Part shown: piece after piece, positions 1 to 7,182 of the stretch
Position numbering within the stretch: the stretch's first letter is position 1
Layout: every line of letters begins with the position of its first letter
NCBI GenBank assembly: GCA_046350255.1
Contig: JAXMAV010000003.1
Location: forward strand, 62,001-126,000
From: CALDUY01 sp046350255
Lineage (GTDB): Bacteria > Planctomycetota > Planctomycetia > Gemmatales > Gemmataceae
Length of the DNA: 64,000 nucleotides
Direction: 5' to 3'
Notes under the pieces: model-generated
The model's input: the letters and a program-made list of their open reading frames with translations, nothing else
The model's database searches: none
Told to the model about the DNA's origin: nothing
Translations under genes and position numbers: made by a program

Positions 1-577
1 CTCCCTTGGGTTGTCCGAACGCGACGAACAGAAGATCCGGACGGGCCTCCCGGATGCGCTTTACCATCGCTGCATTTTCTTCGACGGAGAGCGGGCGGAA
101 GGGGGGAGCTTCGATCCCTGCCACTACCAGGCCCGGGTAACGCGCCTGCAGGTTAGCTGCTGCCTGGGCTGCCACGCCCGGCTGACCGCCGAGGAAAAAG
201 ATGCGATGCCCCCGGGCCGCAGCCTGCTTGCTCAGGGCGAAGATCAGGTCGGAACCGGGAACGCGCTCGGGCAGGCGGACTTTACCAGCACGGCTGGCCC
301 AGACGAATGGCATGCCATCCGCAAGGAGGAACGCCGCCTGCTGGTTGATCGTCCGCACCAGCGGGTCCCGTTCGGTCAGCATGGCGTAATGCAGATTCGC
401 GGTGATGAAGAAGGTGGGCTGCCGTTCGTCGATGAGCCGGGCCACCTCGGCCACCGCTTGCTCGAGCGTCCAGGGCATGAGCGGGAGCCCCCAGATCCAC
501 ACGGGCTGACGGTGGAGTGGTTCGGGGCCGTGTCGCAACGGTTCAGGGAGGATGGCTGATAATTCCACGACGCCCAT
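1..577 (-). CDS. WecG/TagA/CpsF family (GT26) glycosyltransferase, C-terminus cut by window edge
   Basis: Read leftward from ATG at 577, this frame gives about 192 residues and runs off the window, so the C-terminus is missing. The segment TFFITANLHYAMLTERDP, then LLADGMPFVWASR and LPERVPGSDL, matches the conserved core of the GT26 family. These enzymes move a sugar such as N-acetylmannosamine from UDP to an undecaprenyl-diphosphate-linked sugar at the inner membrane face during surface polysaccharide assembly. The later RIREARPDLLFVAFGQPKG is the typical end of the Rossmann-like region. No transmembrane segment is visible in the part present. The gene diverges from the rhamnosyltransferase/rml operon, which supports an exopolysaccharide role. 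The Shine-Dalgarno is weak, so the start is probable but not certain. The acceptor and donor cannot be named from sequence alone. Confidence 0.85.
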   Translation of the reverse strand, partial: MGVVELSAILPEPLRHGPEPLHRQPVWIWGLPLMPWTLEQAVAEVARLIDERQPTFFITANLHYAMLTERDPLVRTINQQAAFLLADGMPFVWASRAGKVRLPERVPGSDLIFALSKQAAARGHRIFFLGGQPGVAAQAAANLQARYPGLVVAGIEAPPFRPLSVEENAAMVKRIREARPDLLFVAFGQPKG

Positions 578-606
578 GGTGGTGGATCCCGGAGGTGAAG
601 GTTTCG

Positions 607-646
607 GAGTGTCGGCATGACAAGTGCAACAGTCATGCCGACACTC
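607..646. promoter_or_regulatory. 15-bp perfect inverted repeat between divergent polysaccharide genes
   Basis: Bases 607-621 (GAGTGTCGGCATGAC) are the exact reverse complement of 632-646, with a 10-base spacer. The repeat lies 30 bp upstream of the leftward GT26 start and about 145 bp upstream of the rightward GT2 start. No T-run follows on either strand, so it does not look like an intrinsic terminator. It could be an operator shared by the two divergent units or a 5'-UTR hairpin of the leftward gene. Confidence 0.55.
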
Positions 647-728
647 TCTTGTGATGAGAGAGATGGCCAGGGAGGCTGAAAAACGCCCTGGCGGCAGGCG
701 AACTGGAGCCACCACGAGCGTGGCCATT

Positions 729-777
729 CTCGAAATGAGACAGAGCGGCGGTTTCTCAATCGAAACGAGACAGAAGC
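729..777 (+). promoter_or_regulatory. Direct repeat upstream of GT2 gene
   Basis: CGAAATGAGACAGAGC at 731 recurs as CGAAACGAGACAGAAGC at 761, exactly 30 bp apart, about three helical turns. Each copy is preceded by TCTC. The second copy ends just before the Shine-Dalgarno of the GT2 gene. The spacing would place two proteins on the same DNA face, so an operator is possible. No sigma-54 (GG-N10-GC) or clear sigma-70 promoter could be fitted to it. Confidence 0.35.
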
Positions 778-791
778 AGGAGATTCTCGAC

Positions 792-1679
792 ATGATCTCG
801 ATTGTCATTGTGAGCTACAACACTCGCGAGCTTCTCCGGCAGTGTCTTCGATCGATCGAGCAGCACTGCCCCCAGGCGGAAGTGTTTGTGGTCGATAATG
901 CCAGCCGCGATGGCTCGCCGGCCATGGTAAGGGCCGACTTCCCGCAGGTGCGGCTGATCGAAACGGGACGCAATGCCGGGTTCGCGGCCGCCAACAACGC
1001 CGGGCTGAAGGAAGCCCGCGGCGAGTATCTCGTGCTGCTGAACTCAGATACTGTCCTTGAAGACGACGCGTTGCAGCGGTGCGTGGACTGGATGCAGGCC
1101 CATCCCGAGGTGGGAGCGTGCAGCCCCAGCCTGATGGGGGCCGATGGCCATCCGCAGCAATGCGTGTACGCATTTGCCAGCCTCCGGGCCGCTCTGCGCG
1201 AATGTGCCCGCCTGGCGCCACGGCAGCAACCGGAAGAGCAGGGCTGGCTGGCGGGGACCTGCCTGGTACTGCGGGCCCAGGCCCTGGCGGCCATCGGTGG
1301 CACCCTGGACGACCATTACTGGATGTATTGGGAAGATGCCGACCTTTCGGCACGGTTATTGCAAGAGGGATGGAAAGTCGAGCACTATCCCGGAGCCCAG
1401 ATCATTCACCACGGCGGGGCCAGCGGCGGAGGGGCGGATGCCACGCGTCGGGCCGACCTACATGCCTGGTTCCTGCACGGGAAGTACCGCTGGCTGGCCA
1501 GTTATCGCCCCTGGTACGAAACGGCCGGTGTGTGGATGCTCGACCTGATGGACGTCGGCCGCAAGCTGGTGCGCGGCGTGGTGCGTCCGCAACGTCGGCA
1601 GGGCGAATGGAAGCATGCCCGGGTCCTAGCGGTCACCCTGGCCCGGGAACTGGTCGGCGGCGCACCACCCCGGCCCTGA
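792..1679 (+). CDS. GT2 family glycosyltransferase, rhamnosyltransferase (WbbL)-like
   Basis: A 295-residue cytosolic GT-A fold enzyme. It opens with SIVIVSYNTRELLRQCL and has VFVVDNASRDGS for nucleotide-sugar binding, NAGFAAANNAG, and the DXD-like LLNSDTVLEDDAL near residue 90. The segment WLAGTCLVLRAQAL followed by YWMYWEDADLSARL is typical of the WbbL/rhamnosyltransferase branch, where the ED pair sits in the catalytic site. It probably transfers a dTDP-linked sugar, plausibly rhamnose because RmlA and RmlB are encoded next. The start at 792 is chosen for GGAG about 9 bases upstream and because it begins at the canonical beta-1 strand; a longer frame opens from 624 but its extra residues look non-coding. 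It leads the polysaccharide operon that runs to 4701. Confidence 0.85.
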   Translation: MISIVIVSYNTRELLRQCLRSIEQHCPQAEVFVVDNASRDGSPAMVRADFPQVRLIETGRNAGFAAANNAGLKEARGEYLVLLNSDTVLEDDALQRCVDWMQAHPEVGACSPSLMGADGHPQQCVYAFASLRAALRECARLAPRQQPEEQGWLAGTCLVLRAQALAAIGGTLDDHYWMYWEDADLSARLLQEGWKVEHYPGAQIIHHGGASGGGADATRRADLHAWFLHGKYRWLASYRPWYETAGVWMLDLMDVGRKLVRGVVRPQRRQGEWKHARVLAVTLARELVGGAPPRP

Positions 1680-1741
1680 ATCAGCGAAGGCGACGGGGCA
1701 GCCACAGCCCCCGGTAAACCTCAAGAGATAAAGGGGATCCT

Positions 1742-2638
1742 GTGAAGGGTATCATTCTGGCGGGCGGTAGTGGGACGCGGCTCTATCCCTTGACCCGGGC
1801 GGTCAGCAAGCAGCTGTTGCCCTGCTACGACAAGCCAGTCATCTACTATCCGCTTTCGCTCCTGATGCTGGCCGGCATCCGCGAGGTGCTCGTCATTAGC
1901 ACGCCGCATGATCTGCCGCTCATCCGAAACCTGCTGGGCGACGGCTCCCAGTGGGGGATCGAACTGTCCTACAAGGTGCAGCCAACTCCTGCGGGGATCG
2001 CCCAGGCCTTCACACTGGGAGCGGAGTTCATCGGCGATTCTCCGGTGTGCCTGGTCCTGGGAGACAACCTCTTCTTCGGTCACGATCTAGCCCGGCTAGT
2101 GTCCGAATCGGCCGAGCTGACCGAGGGGGCCCGAGTCTTCGCCTACCACGTGCAGGATCCCGAACGGTACGGCGTGGTGGAGTTCGACGACGAGTTTCGG
2201 GCGCTCTCCATAGAGGAGAAGCCGCGACAGCCACGGTCCAACTGGGCCGTCACCGGGCTGTACTTCTACGACGCCCGGGTGGTGTCGATCGCCCAGGAGC
2301 TGCGGCCGTCGGCCCGGGGTGAACTGGAGATCACTGACGTGAACCGGACTTACCTCGCCGAGGGTGAGTTGTCGGTCACACCACTGGGGCGTGGATATGC
2401 CTGGCTCGACACCGGGACCCCTGAATCGTTACTCTCTGCTTCTCAGTTTGTGCAGACGCTGGAGCAGCGTCAGGGGCTGAAGATCGCCTGCCTGGAGGAA
2501 ATCGCTCTGAGCAAGGGGTTCATCACGCTCGAACAGTTTGCCGAGCTGGCCCGACCGCTCGCCAACTGTGCCTATGGCCAGTATCTGCAGCGCGTGCTGC
2601 GCGAACATCGCACCTCGGCCGTTTGCGTGGCCGGCTAA
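1742..2638 (+). CDS. rfbA: Glucose-1-phosphate thymidylyltransferase
   Basis: A 298-residue RmlA. It converts glucose-1-phosphate and dTTP to dTDP-glucose, the first step to dTDP-rhamnose. The N-terminus has the nucleotidyltransferase signature ILAGGSGTRLYPLT, then SKQLLPCYDKPVIYYPL, LVLGDNLFFG (metal-binding Asp) and the family segments GVVEFD and EEKPRQPRSNWAVTGLYFYD. The length is normal for RmlA (about 290). The start is GTG at 1742, with a purine-rich AAAGGGGAT before it. It lies 62 bases after the GT2 gene and 23 before rfbB, consistent with co-transcription. Confidence 0.96.
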   Translation: MKGIILAGGSGTRLYPLTRAVSKQLLPCYDKPVIYYPLSLLMLAGIREVLVISTPHDLPLIRNLLGDGSQWGIELSYKVQPTPAGIAQAFTLGAEFIGDSPVCLVLGDNLFFGHDLARLVSESAELTEGARVFAYHVQDPERYGVVEFDDEFRALSIEEKPRQPRSNWAVTGLYFYDARVVSIAQELRPSARGELEITDVNRTYLAEGELSVTPLGRGYAWLDTGTPESLLSASQFVQTLEQRQGLKIACLEEIALSKGFITLEQFAELARPLANCAYGQYLQRVLREHRTSAVCVAG

Positions 2639-2661
2639 CTCGAAACCATCCTGGGGAACAC

Positions 2662-3681
2662 ATGCACACCTTGATGATCACCGGCGGTTGCGGCTTCATC
2701 GGAAGCAATTTCATTCGCCACCTCCTCGCCAATGAACCCGAGGTGGCCGTGGTGAACTTCGACGCGCTCACCTACGCCGGCAACCTGGCCAACCTGGCCG
2801 ACCTGGCCAATCATCCACGCTATCGGCTGGTGGTCGGCGACGTGGCCGACCCGGAAGCGGTCCGGTCCGTCTGTGCCCAGGGGGTGGACGCCATCATCCA
2901 CTTTGCAGCCGAAAGCCACGTCGATCGCAGCATCATGGATGCGACCCCGTTCATTCGCACGAATGTCCTGGGCACCCAGGTGCTGCTGGACGCCGCCCGG
3001 CAATATAAGGTCGAGCGGTTTGTGCAGGTCTCCACCGATGAGGTCTACGGTAGCCTGGGGCCCACCGGGGCGTTCCACGAGACCACTCCACTGGCGCCGA
3101 ACAGTCCCTACGCCGCGAGCAAGGCCTCGGCGGACATGCTGGTGCGAAGCGCGGTGCACACCTTCGGACTGAATGCCTCGATCACCCGGTGCAGCAACAA
3201 CTACGGACCCTACCAGTTCCCCGAGAAGCTGATCCCGCTGTTCGTCTCGAACCTGCTGGCCAACCAGCCCGTGCCGGTCTACGGCGATGGGCAGCAGATC
3301 CGCGACTGGCTCCATGTGAGCGACCACTGCTCTGCCGTGGCTGCTGTGTGGAAGAAGGGTCGCGCTGGCGAGGTGTACAACATCGGCGGTAACAACGAGA
3401 AGACCAATCTCGAGCTGACCTACACGCTGCTCGAGCTACTGGGCAAGGGGCCGGAGCTGATCCGATACGTGGCGGACCGTCCGGGGCACGACCGCAGGTA
3501 CGCCATCGATAGCTCGCGCATCCAGCAGGAACTCGGCTGGCGTCCCCAGATCACCTTTGAAGAAGGGCTCCGCTCCACCATCGCCTGGTATCAGGCCAAC
3601 CAGGAGTGGGTCCGCGACGTGCGCTCGGGCGCCTACCGGCAATATTACCAGCGGCAGTATGGCCAGCGCCTGGCGAGCTAA
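2662..3681 (+). CDS. rfbB: dTDP-glucose 4,6-dehydratase
   Basis: A 339-residue extended short-chain dehydrogenase (RmlB). It makes dTDP-4-keto-6-deoxyglucose from dTDP-glucose using bound NAD+. The Rossmann loop GGCGFIGSNFIRHL is at residues 7-20. FAAESHVDRSI, VSTDEVYGSLG (the TDE catalytic region) and SPYAASKASADMLV (the YxxxK pair) follow. TRCSNNYGPYQFPEKLIPL and VYGDGQQIRDWLHVSDHC complete the family pattern. ATG 2662 fits the beta-1 strand; a frame open from 2623 overlaps rfbA and adds residues with no family match. It is the second step of dTDP-rhamnose synthesis. No RmlC epimerase is encoded in the window. Confidence 0.96.
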   Translation: MHTLMITGGCGFIGSNFIRHLLANEPEVAVVNFDALTYAGNLANLADLANHPRYRLVVGDVADPEAVRSVCAQGVDAIIHFAAESHVDRSIMDATPFIRTNVLGTQVLLDAARQYKVERFVQVSTDEVYGSLGPTGAFHETTPLAPNSPYAASKASADMLVRSAVHTFGLNASITRCSNNYGPYQFPEKLIPLFVSNLLANQPVPVYGDGQQIRDWLHVSDHCSAVAAVWKKGRAGEVYNIGGNNEKTNLELTYTLLELLGKGPELIRYVADRPGHDRRYAIDSSRIQQELGWRPQITFEEGLRSTIAWYQANQEWVRDVRSGAYRQYYQRQYGQRLAS

Positions 3682-3729
3682 CCTACCGCCTCCCGTTCTC
3701 AGACGCGCCACCATCAGGAGCTTTCCCCC

Positions 3730-4701
3730 ATGACCAGCGATATGTCGAAGCAGATGAAGACTCATCCCCGCGTGCTCGTCTTTGGTGCCCGGGGCTACAT
3801 GGGCCAGCAGTTCCTGGCTCGCTTTCCTGGCGCTGTCGGCTCGGATCGAGACATTGCCGACCCGTTCGCGGTCGGCGAGGTACTCGATGCCCACCGGCCC
3901 GACATCGTCATCAACTGCGCGGGCAAGACCGGACGCCCCAACGTGGACTGGTGCGAAACCAACCAGCGAGCCACCTACCGCGCCAACGTCACTGGGGCTC
4001 GCGTCGTCCTGATCGAATGCTTGCGGCGAAACGCCTACCTGGTCCATCTCAGCTCGGGATGCATCTACGAGGGCCACGGCAGCGACGGAAACGGCTTCAC
4101 CGAGACCGACCGACCCAACTACACGGGCAGCTACTACTCGCTGACCAAGGGGATCTCGGACCAGATGATGCGGGGCTACCCGGTCCTCACCCTCCGGTTA
4201 CGCATGCCGTTCGATGGTACGCTGTCGGAGCGCAACCTGCTGAACAAGATCCGCCGCTACGAGCGCGTGCTGGACATGCCCAACTCGGTGACCTATCTGC
4301 CGGACTTCTTCCGGTCGGCGTTGCTACTGATCGAGCGGCGGGCCACCGGCATCTTCAACATGGTGAACGATGGGGCGATCTCGCCGTTCGAGATCATGGG
4401 CCGTTATCGCGAACTGGTTCATCCCGAGCACCGGTTTGCCCGCCTGGCGGTGGAGGACCTCCCCGAGGTGGCCCGGGCCGGCCGAAGTAACTGCACGCTC
4501 AGCACGGCCAAGCTTCACCGCGAGGGAGTCGCCATGCAGTCGGTGAAGCAGGCCATCGACGAGGCGCTGACTCAGTTGTCGGTGGCGCTGCGCTCGGAGC
4601 CGACTGTCGAACGAACGCTCAACGTCCATCCCCAGGGCGGCGCGCTGGTGTTGCGGTCGGCGTCGGGGGCCGGCCTGGCGGGTACCTCCTCCGTCGCCTG
4701 A
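3730..4701 (+). CDS. NAD-dependent sugar reductase, RmlD-like
   Basis: A 323-residue Rossmann protein with VLVFGARGYMGQQFL at the N-terminus, IVINCAGKTGRPNVDWCE, and HLSSGCIYEG. A YYSLTK motif supplies the YxxxK pair. Its early DIAD and VINCAG segments resemble dTDP-4-dehydrorhamnose reductase, which makes the last reduction to dTDP-rhamnose. It differs from standard RmlD in the Cys-rich DWCE and in a C-terminal tail of about 45 residues that looks low-complexity. It follows rfbB by 48 bases in the same operon, so a role in the same nucleotide-sugar pathway is likely. It may instead act on a related 4-keto sugar. AGGAG precedes the start by about 10 bases. Confidence 0.75.
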   Translation: MTSDMSKQMKTHPRVLVFGARGYMGQQFLARFPGAVGSDRDIADPFAVGEVLDAHRPDIVINCAGKTGRPNVDWCETNQRATYRANVTGARVVLIECLRRNAYLVHLSSGCIYEGHGSDGNGFTETDRPNYTGSYYSLTKGISDQMMRGYPVLTLRLRMPFDGTLSERNLLNKIRRYERVLDMPNSVTYLPDFFRSALLLIERRATGIFNMVNDGAISPFEIMGRYRELVHPEHRFARLAVEDLPEVARAGRSNCTLSTAKLHREGVAMQSVKQAIDEALTQLSVALRSEPTVERTLNVHPQGGALVLRSASGAGLAGTSSVA

Positions 4702-4819
4702 GTTGGTGGCAGCCGGCCCCGGAGACGTCTGGGGCCTGGCCCGGAAGTTCGTATGCTTGGTAGGGAGATCCTTCGACGCACCGGCGCGGTCGGGGGCTGT
4801 CTGCCAGGAGGGTTGCTCG

Positions 4820-5545
4820 ATGTCGATCGATCCGGTCGCTTCCCGGTCTGCCTCCCCGTTCCAACTGGCCTGGCGTCATCTGCGCGGCCGCGTCCTGGCT
4901 GGGTTGATGGTGGTGCTTCCGGTCTTTATCACTCTCTGGCTGGTGACGTGGGTCTTTTCCTTCCTCAACACCCATGTGATCTCTCCGCTGGGCGAACTGT
5001 TGCTGTGGAAGGTGCTGCGGCTGCGACCCGACACCGAACTGACGTTCTGGTTCACCCAGGTGATCGCACCGGGCCTGGCTGTGCTGATCGGTGTGGTCTG
5101 CCTCTATGTGCTGGGTTTGCTGGCGGGGTCGTGGCTTCAGCGCGCCATCGATGCCGTGTTGCTGCGGCTGCCGTTCATCTCGTCGGTTCACAAGTCGGTG
5201 CGTCAGGTCTTCAAGACGTTCGAGAGCAAGGGCGGCCAGGAACTTCCTCGTCGGGTGGTGCTGGTGCCGTTTCCTCATCCGGGAATGAAGGCACCCGCCT
5301 TCGTGACCTCCACCTGCCGGGATGAGGACACTCAGAAGACTCTCATCTGCGTTTACGTGCCCACCACGCCTGTTCCCACCTCGGGCTATTTTCTCCTCTT
5401 CCCCGAAGAGGACGTGACCGAACTCAACTGGACCTCCGAGGAAGCATTGCAGGCCATCGTTTCCGGTGGATTGACTGCGCCGCCGATGGTGTCCTACTAC
5501 CGCACCCATGCCGGCCCGGCGACCAAGCCTCCCAGTGGACCGTAG
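4820..5545 (+). CDS. DUF502 family membrane protein
   Basis: A 241-residue inner-membrane protein. After a polar N-terminus, a first membrane segment covers VLAGLMVVLPVFITLWLVTW (about residues 31-50), with a second near VIAPGLAVLIGVVCLYVLGL. A soluble C-terminal part holds SVHKSVRQVFKTF and PRRVVLVPFPHPGMKAPAFVT. This pattern, including the VP-PTTPVPTSGY segment, is that of DUF502, whose molecular role is unknown. The start at 4820 is chosen for AGGAGGG 9 bases upstream. The frame is open from 4703, but the upstream part has no such signal. It is not obviously linked to the polysaccharide operon before it, being 118 bases away. Confidence 0.85.
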   Translation: MSIDPVASRSASPFQLAWRHLRGRVLAGLMVVLPVFITLWLVTWVFSFLNTHVISPLGELLLWKVLRLRPDTELTFWFTQVIAPGLAVLIGVVCLYVLGLLAGSWLQRAIDAVLLRLPFISSVHKSVRQVFKTFESKGGQELPRRVVLVPFPHPGMKAPAFVTSTCRDEDTQKTLICVYVPTTPVPTSGYFLLFPEEDVTELNWTSEEALQAIVSGGLTAPPMVSYYRTHAGPATKPPSGP

Positions 5546-5647
5546 GACGCTGCCATGATTCCGCGCCAGAATGTGGAGGCCGGGGCTGGTCTCCATGCCT
5601 ATAACCAGACGGGCTGACCGAAACGCACCTGGACTGTCTCGCCTGGC

Positions 5648-6112
5648 ATGCATCGTCTCTTCCTGCCATATTCCTGGCTATTCCGCCTGCTCGTCGCTGG
5701 CTCCCTCCTGGGGCAAGGCGTGGGTATGACGGGGATTCCCATCTCTACCCGGAACCCCGCCAACCCCGACGAAGAGCTTCCCGTGGTGGCCGTCCGACTC
5801 TGCGGGTGCGTCGTTGGAGATCCCAGCCAGGGATGTTGCTGCTCGGGCGGTTGCTGCTCGACCGCCAGCCCGGAATCGGCCCAGCCGACCGAGGACGACC
5901 CGGAGCTTCCGGGGATGACCGGGATTCGGGCTGCTCGCTGCAAGGCAGAGACGCCAGGCTGGCTGCTGCTCAGCGTATCTGGTTTACCGTCCTCAGCTCT
6001 GGCCGCGCCTCTGGCCGCTGCCTCGTCTGATTCCATCGAAGTGCAATCTGAAACCGCGTTTCGTCTGGTGCCTGTCCAACCCACTCCCCCTCCTCGCTCA
6101 AGTTTGGTTTGA
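5648..6112 (+). CDS. Small Cys-rich secreted protein of unknown function
   Basis: A 154-residue product with a hydrophobic N-terminus (FLPYSWLFRLLVAGSLLGQG) that fits a signal peptide. A dense cysteine cluster follows, LCGCVVGDPSQGCCCSGGCC, at about residues 51-70. Then comes an acidic-proline linker and a segment ARCKAETPGWLLLSVSGL. Clusters of this kind can bind metal or form disulfides, but no family can be named. I prefer this strand over the overlapping leftward reading because of the signal peptide and the concentrated cysteines. The Shine-Dalgarno is poor. The protein stands alone between the DUF502 gene and a DUF1559 gene. Confidence 0.5.
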   Translation: MHRLFLPYSWLFRLLVAGSLLGQGVGMTGIPISTRNPANPDEELPVVAVRLCGCVVGDPSQGCCCSGGCCSTASPESAQPTEDDPELPGMTGIRAARCKAETPGWLLLSVSGLPSSALAAPLAAASSDSIEVQSETAFRLVPVQPTPPPRSSLV

Positions 6113-6248
6113 CCTCTATCCGATGCCCTTCATCGCCCGGTGAAGGCAGATGATCCATGGTTGTACCGACTGATCGATTTTTGCATCGCCAGATCCGGAG
6201 CGAACGGATTCTCGGCCGTGCTTCTCGTGCGCCGGGGAGGAACCATCC

Positions 6249-7172
6249 ATGCAGCGCCGTGCATTCACGCTCATTGAATTACTGGTGGTGATCGCCATCA
6301 TCGCCATCCTGATCGGACTGTTGTTGCCTGCCGTGCAGAAGGTCCGCGAAGCCGCCTCGCGGATGAAGTGTCAGAACAACCTCAAGCAGCTGGGACTGGC
6401 CCTGCACAGTTATGAGGGAACCTACCAGTCCTTCCCCCAGGCGCGCAACGCCTGGCCGCTGGTCCACAGTGGACTGTCGCGGCTGCTGCCGTTCGTTGAG
6501 CAGGAGAACCTGCAGCGACTGTGCGATTACTCCACGCCCCCGACCAGCGCCACCAACCTGCAGGCTTCGCAGACCCGGGTGCCGCTGTTTCTGTGCCCCA
6601 GCGACCCCGGCAATGGGCAGGTAGCCGGGCAGCCGGACTTCGGCACCAACTACGTCTCGAACAACGGCAGTGGCACGCTGGGGTTCGGCCTGATCGCCAG
6701 CGGCGACGGACTCTTCACGCAGTCGCCGGTTCGCCATGCCGACGTGATGGATGGCACCTCGAATACAGCTGCTTTCAGCGAGAGCATCCTGGGCAATGGT
6801 CAGGTGCCGGCGAGCGCGGCCGCGGCCGATCCCCGGCTGGTGGTGCTCGAAGTGCCGGGCGGCAACGATCCGACCCCGGCCGCCTGCGATGGCGCCAGCG
6901 GCACCTTTTCGGGCCGTCGCGGCGCCAAGTGGATCGACGGGCACTACGGCAACACGCTCTACAACCACTACTACACCCCCAACCCCCGGACGTGGGATTG
7001 TGGGAACGGCAGCCACAACAAGGGGCTCTCGACGGCGCGCAGCTACCACGTCGGCGGGGTGAACCTGCTCCTGTGCGATGGCTCGGTTCGGTTCATCTCC
7101 AACGCCGTGCAGCTGACCCCCTGGCGTGCCCTGTCTACCCGGGCGGGTGGTGAGGTGCCTGGGGAGTTCTGA
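6249..7172 (+). CDS. DUF1559 domain protein with type II pseudopilin-like N-terminus
   Basis: A 307-residue secreted protein. RRAFTLIELLVVIAIIAIL at the N-terminus is a prepilin methylation site followed by the long hydrophobic helix, and AVQKVREAASRMKCQNNLKQ continues it. This is the standard DUF1559 architecture. Near the end YHVGGVNLLLCDGSVRF contains the H-X9-DG motif of the family. Such proteins occur in large numbers in planctomycetes and are thought to be processed like pseudopilins; their role is not established. GGGGAGG lies 8-10 bases before the ATG. A TPR gene converges on it, with only 10 bases between the two stop codons. Confidence 0.93.
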   Translation: MQRRAFTLIELLVVIAIIAILIGLLLPAVQKVREAASRMKCQNNLKQLGLALHSYEGTYQSFPQARNAWPLVHSGLSRLLPFVEQENLQRLCDYSTPPTSATNLQASQTRVPLFLCPSDPGNGQVAGQPDFGTNYVSNNGSGTLGFGLIASGDGLFTQSPVRHADVMDGTSNTAAFSESILGNGQVPASAAAADPRLVVLEVPGGNDPTPAACDGASGTFSGRRGAKWIDGHYGNTLYNHYYTPNPRTWDCGNGSHNKGLSTARSYHVGGVNLLLCDGSVRFISNAVQLTPWRALSTRAGGEVPGEF

Positions 7173-7182
7173 GCGGCCACCA

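Noticed and set aside
11..559. An open rightward frame of 182 codons at the left edge
   Set aside because: The leftward strand encodes a clear WecG/TagA family protein over the same bases; the rightward frame has no family features.
5599..6084. Leftward frame overlapping the small Cys-rich gene
   Set aside because: No signal peptide or domain; the rightward product has both a signal peptide and a concentrated Cys cluster.
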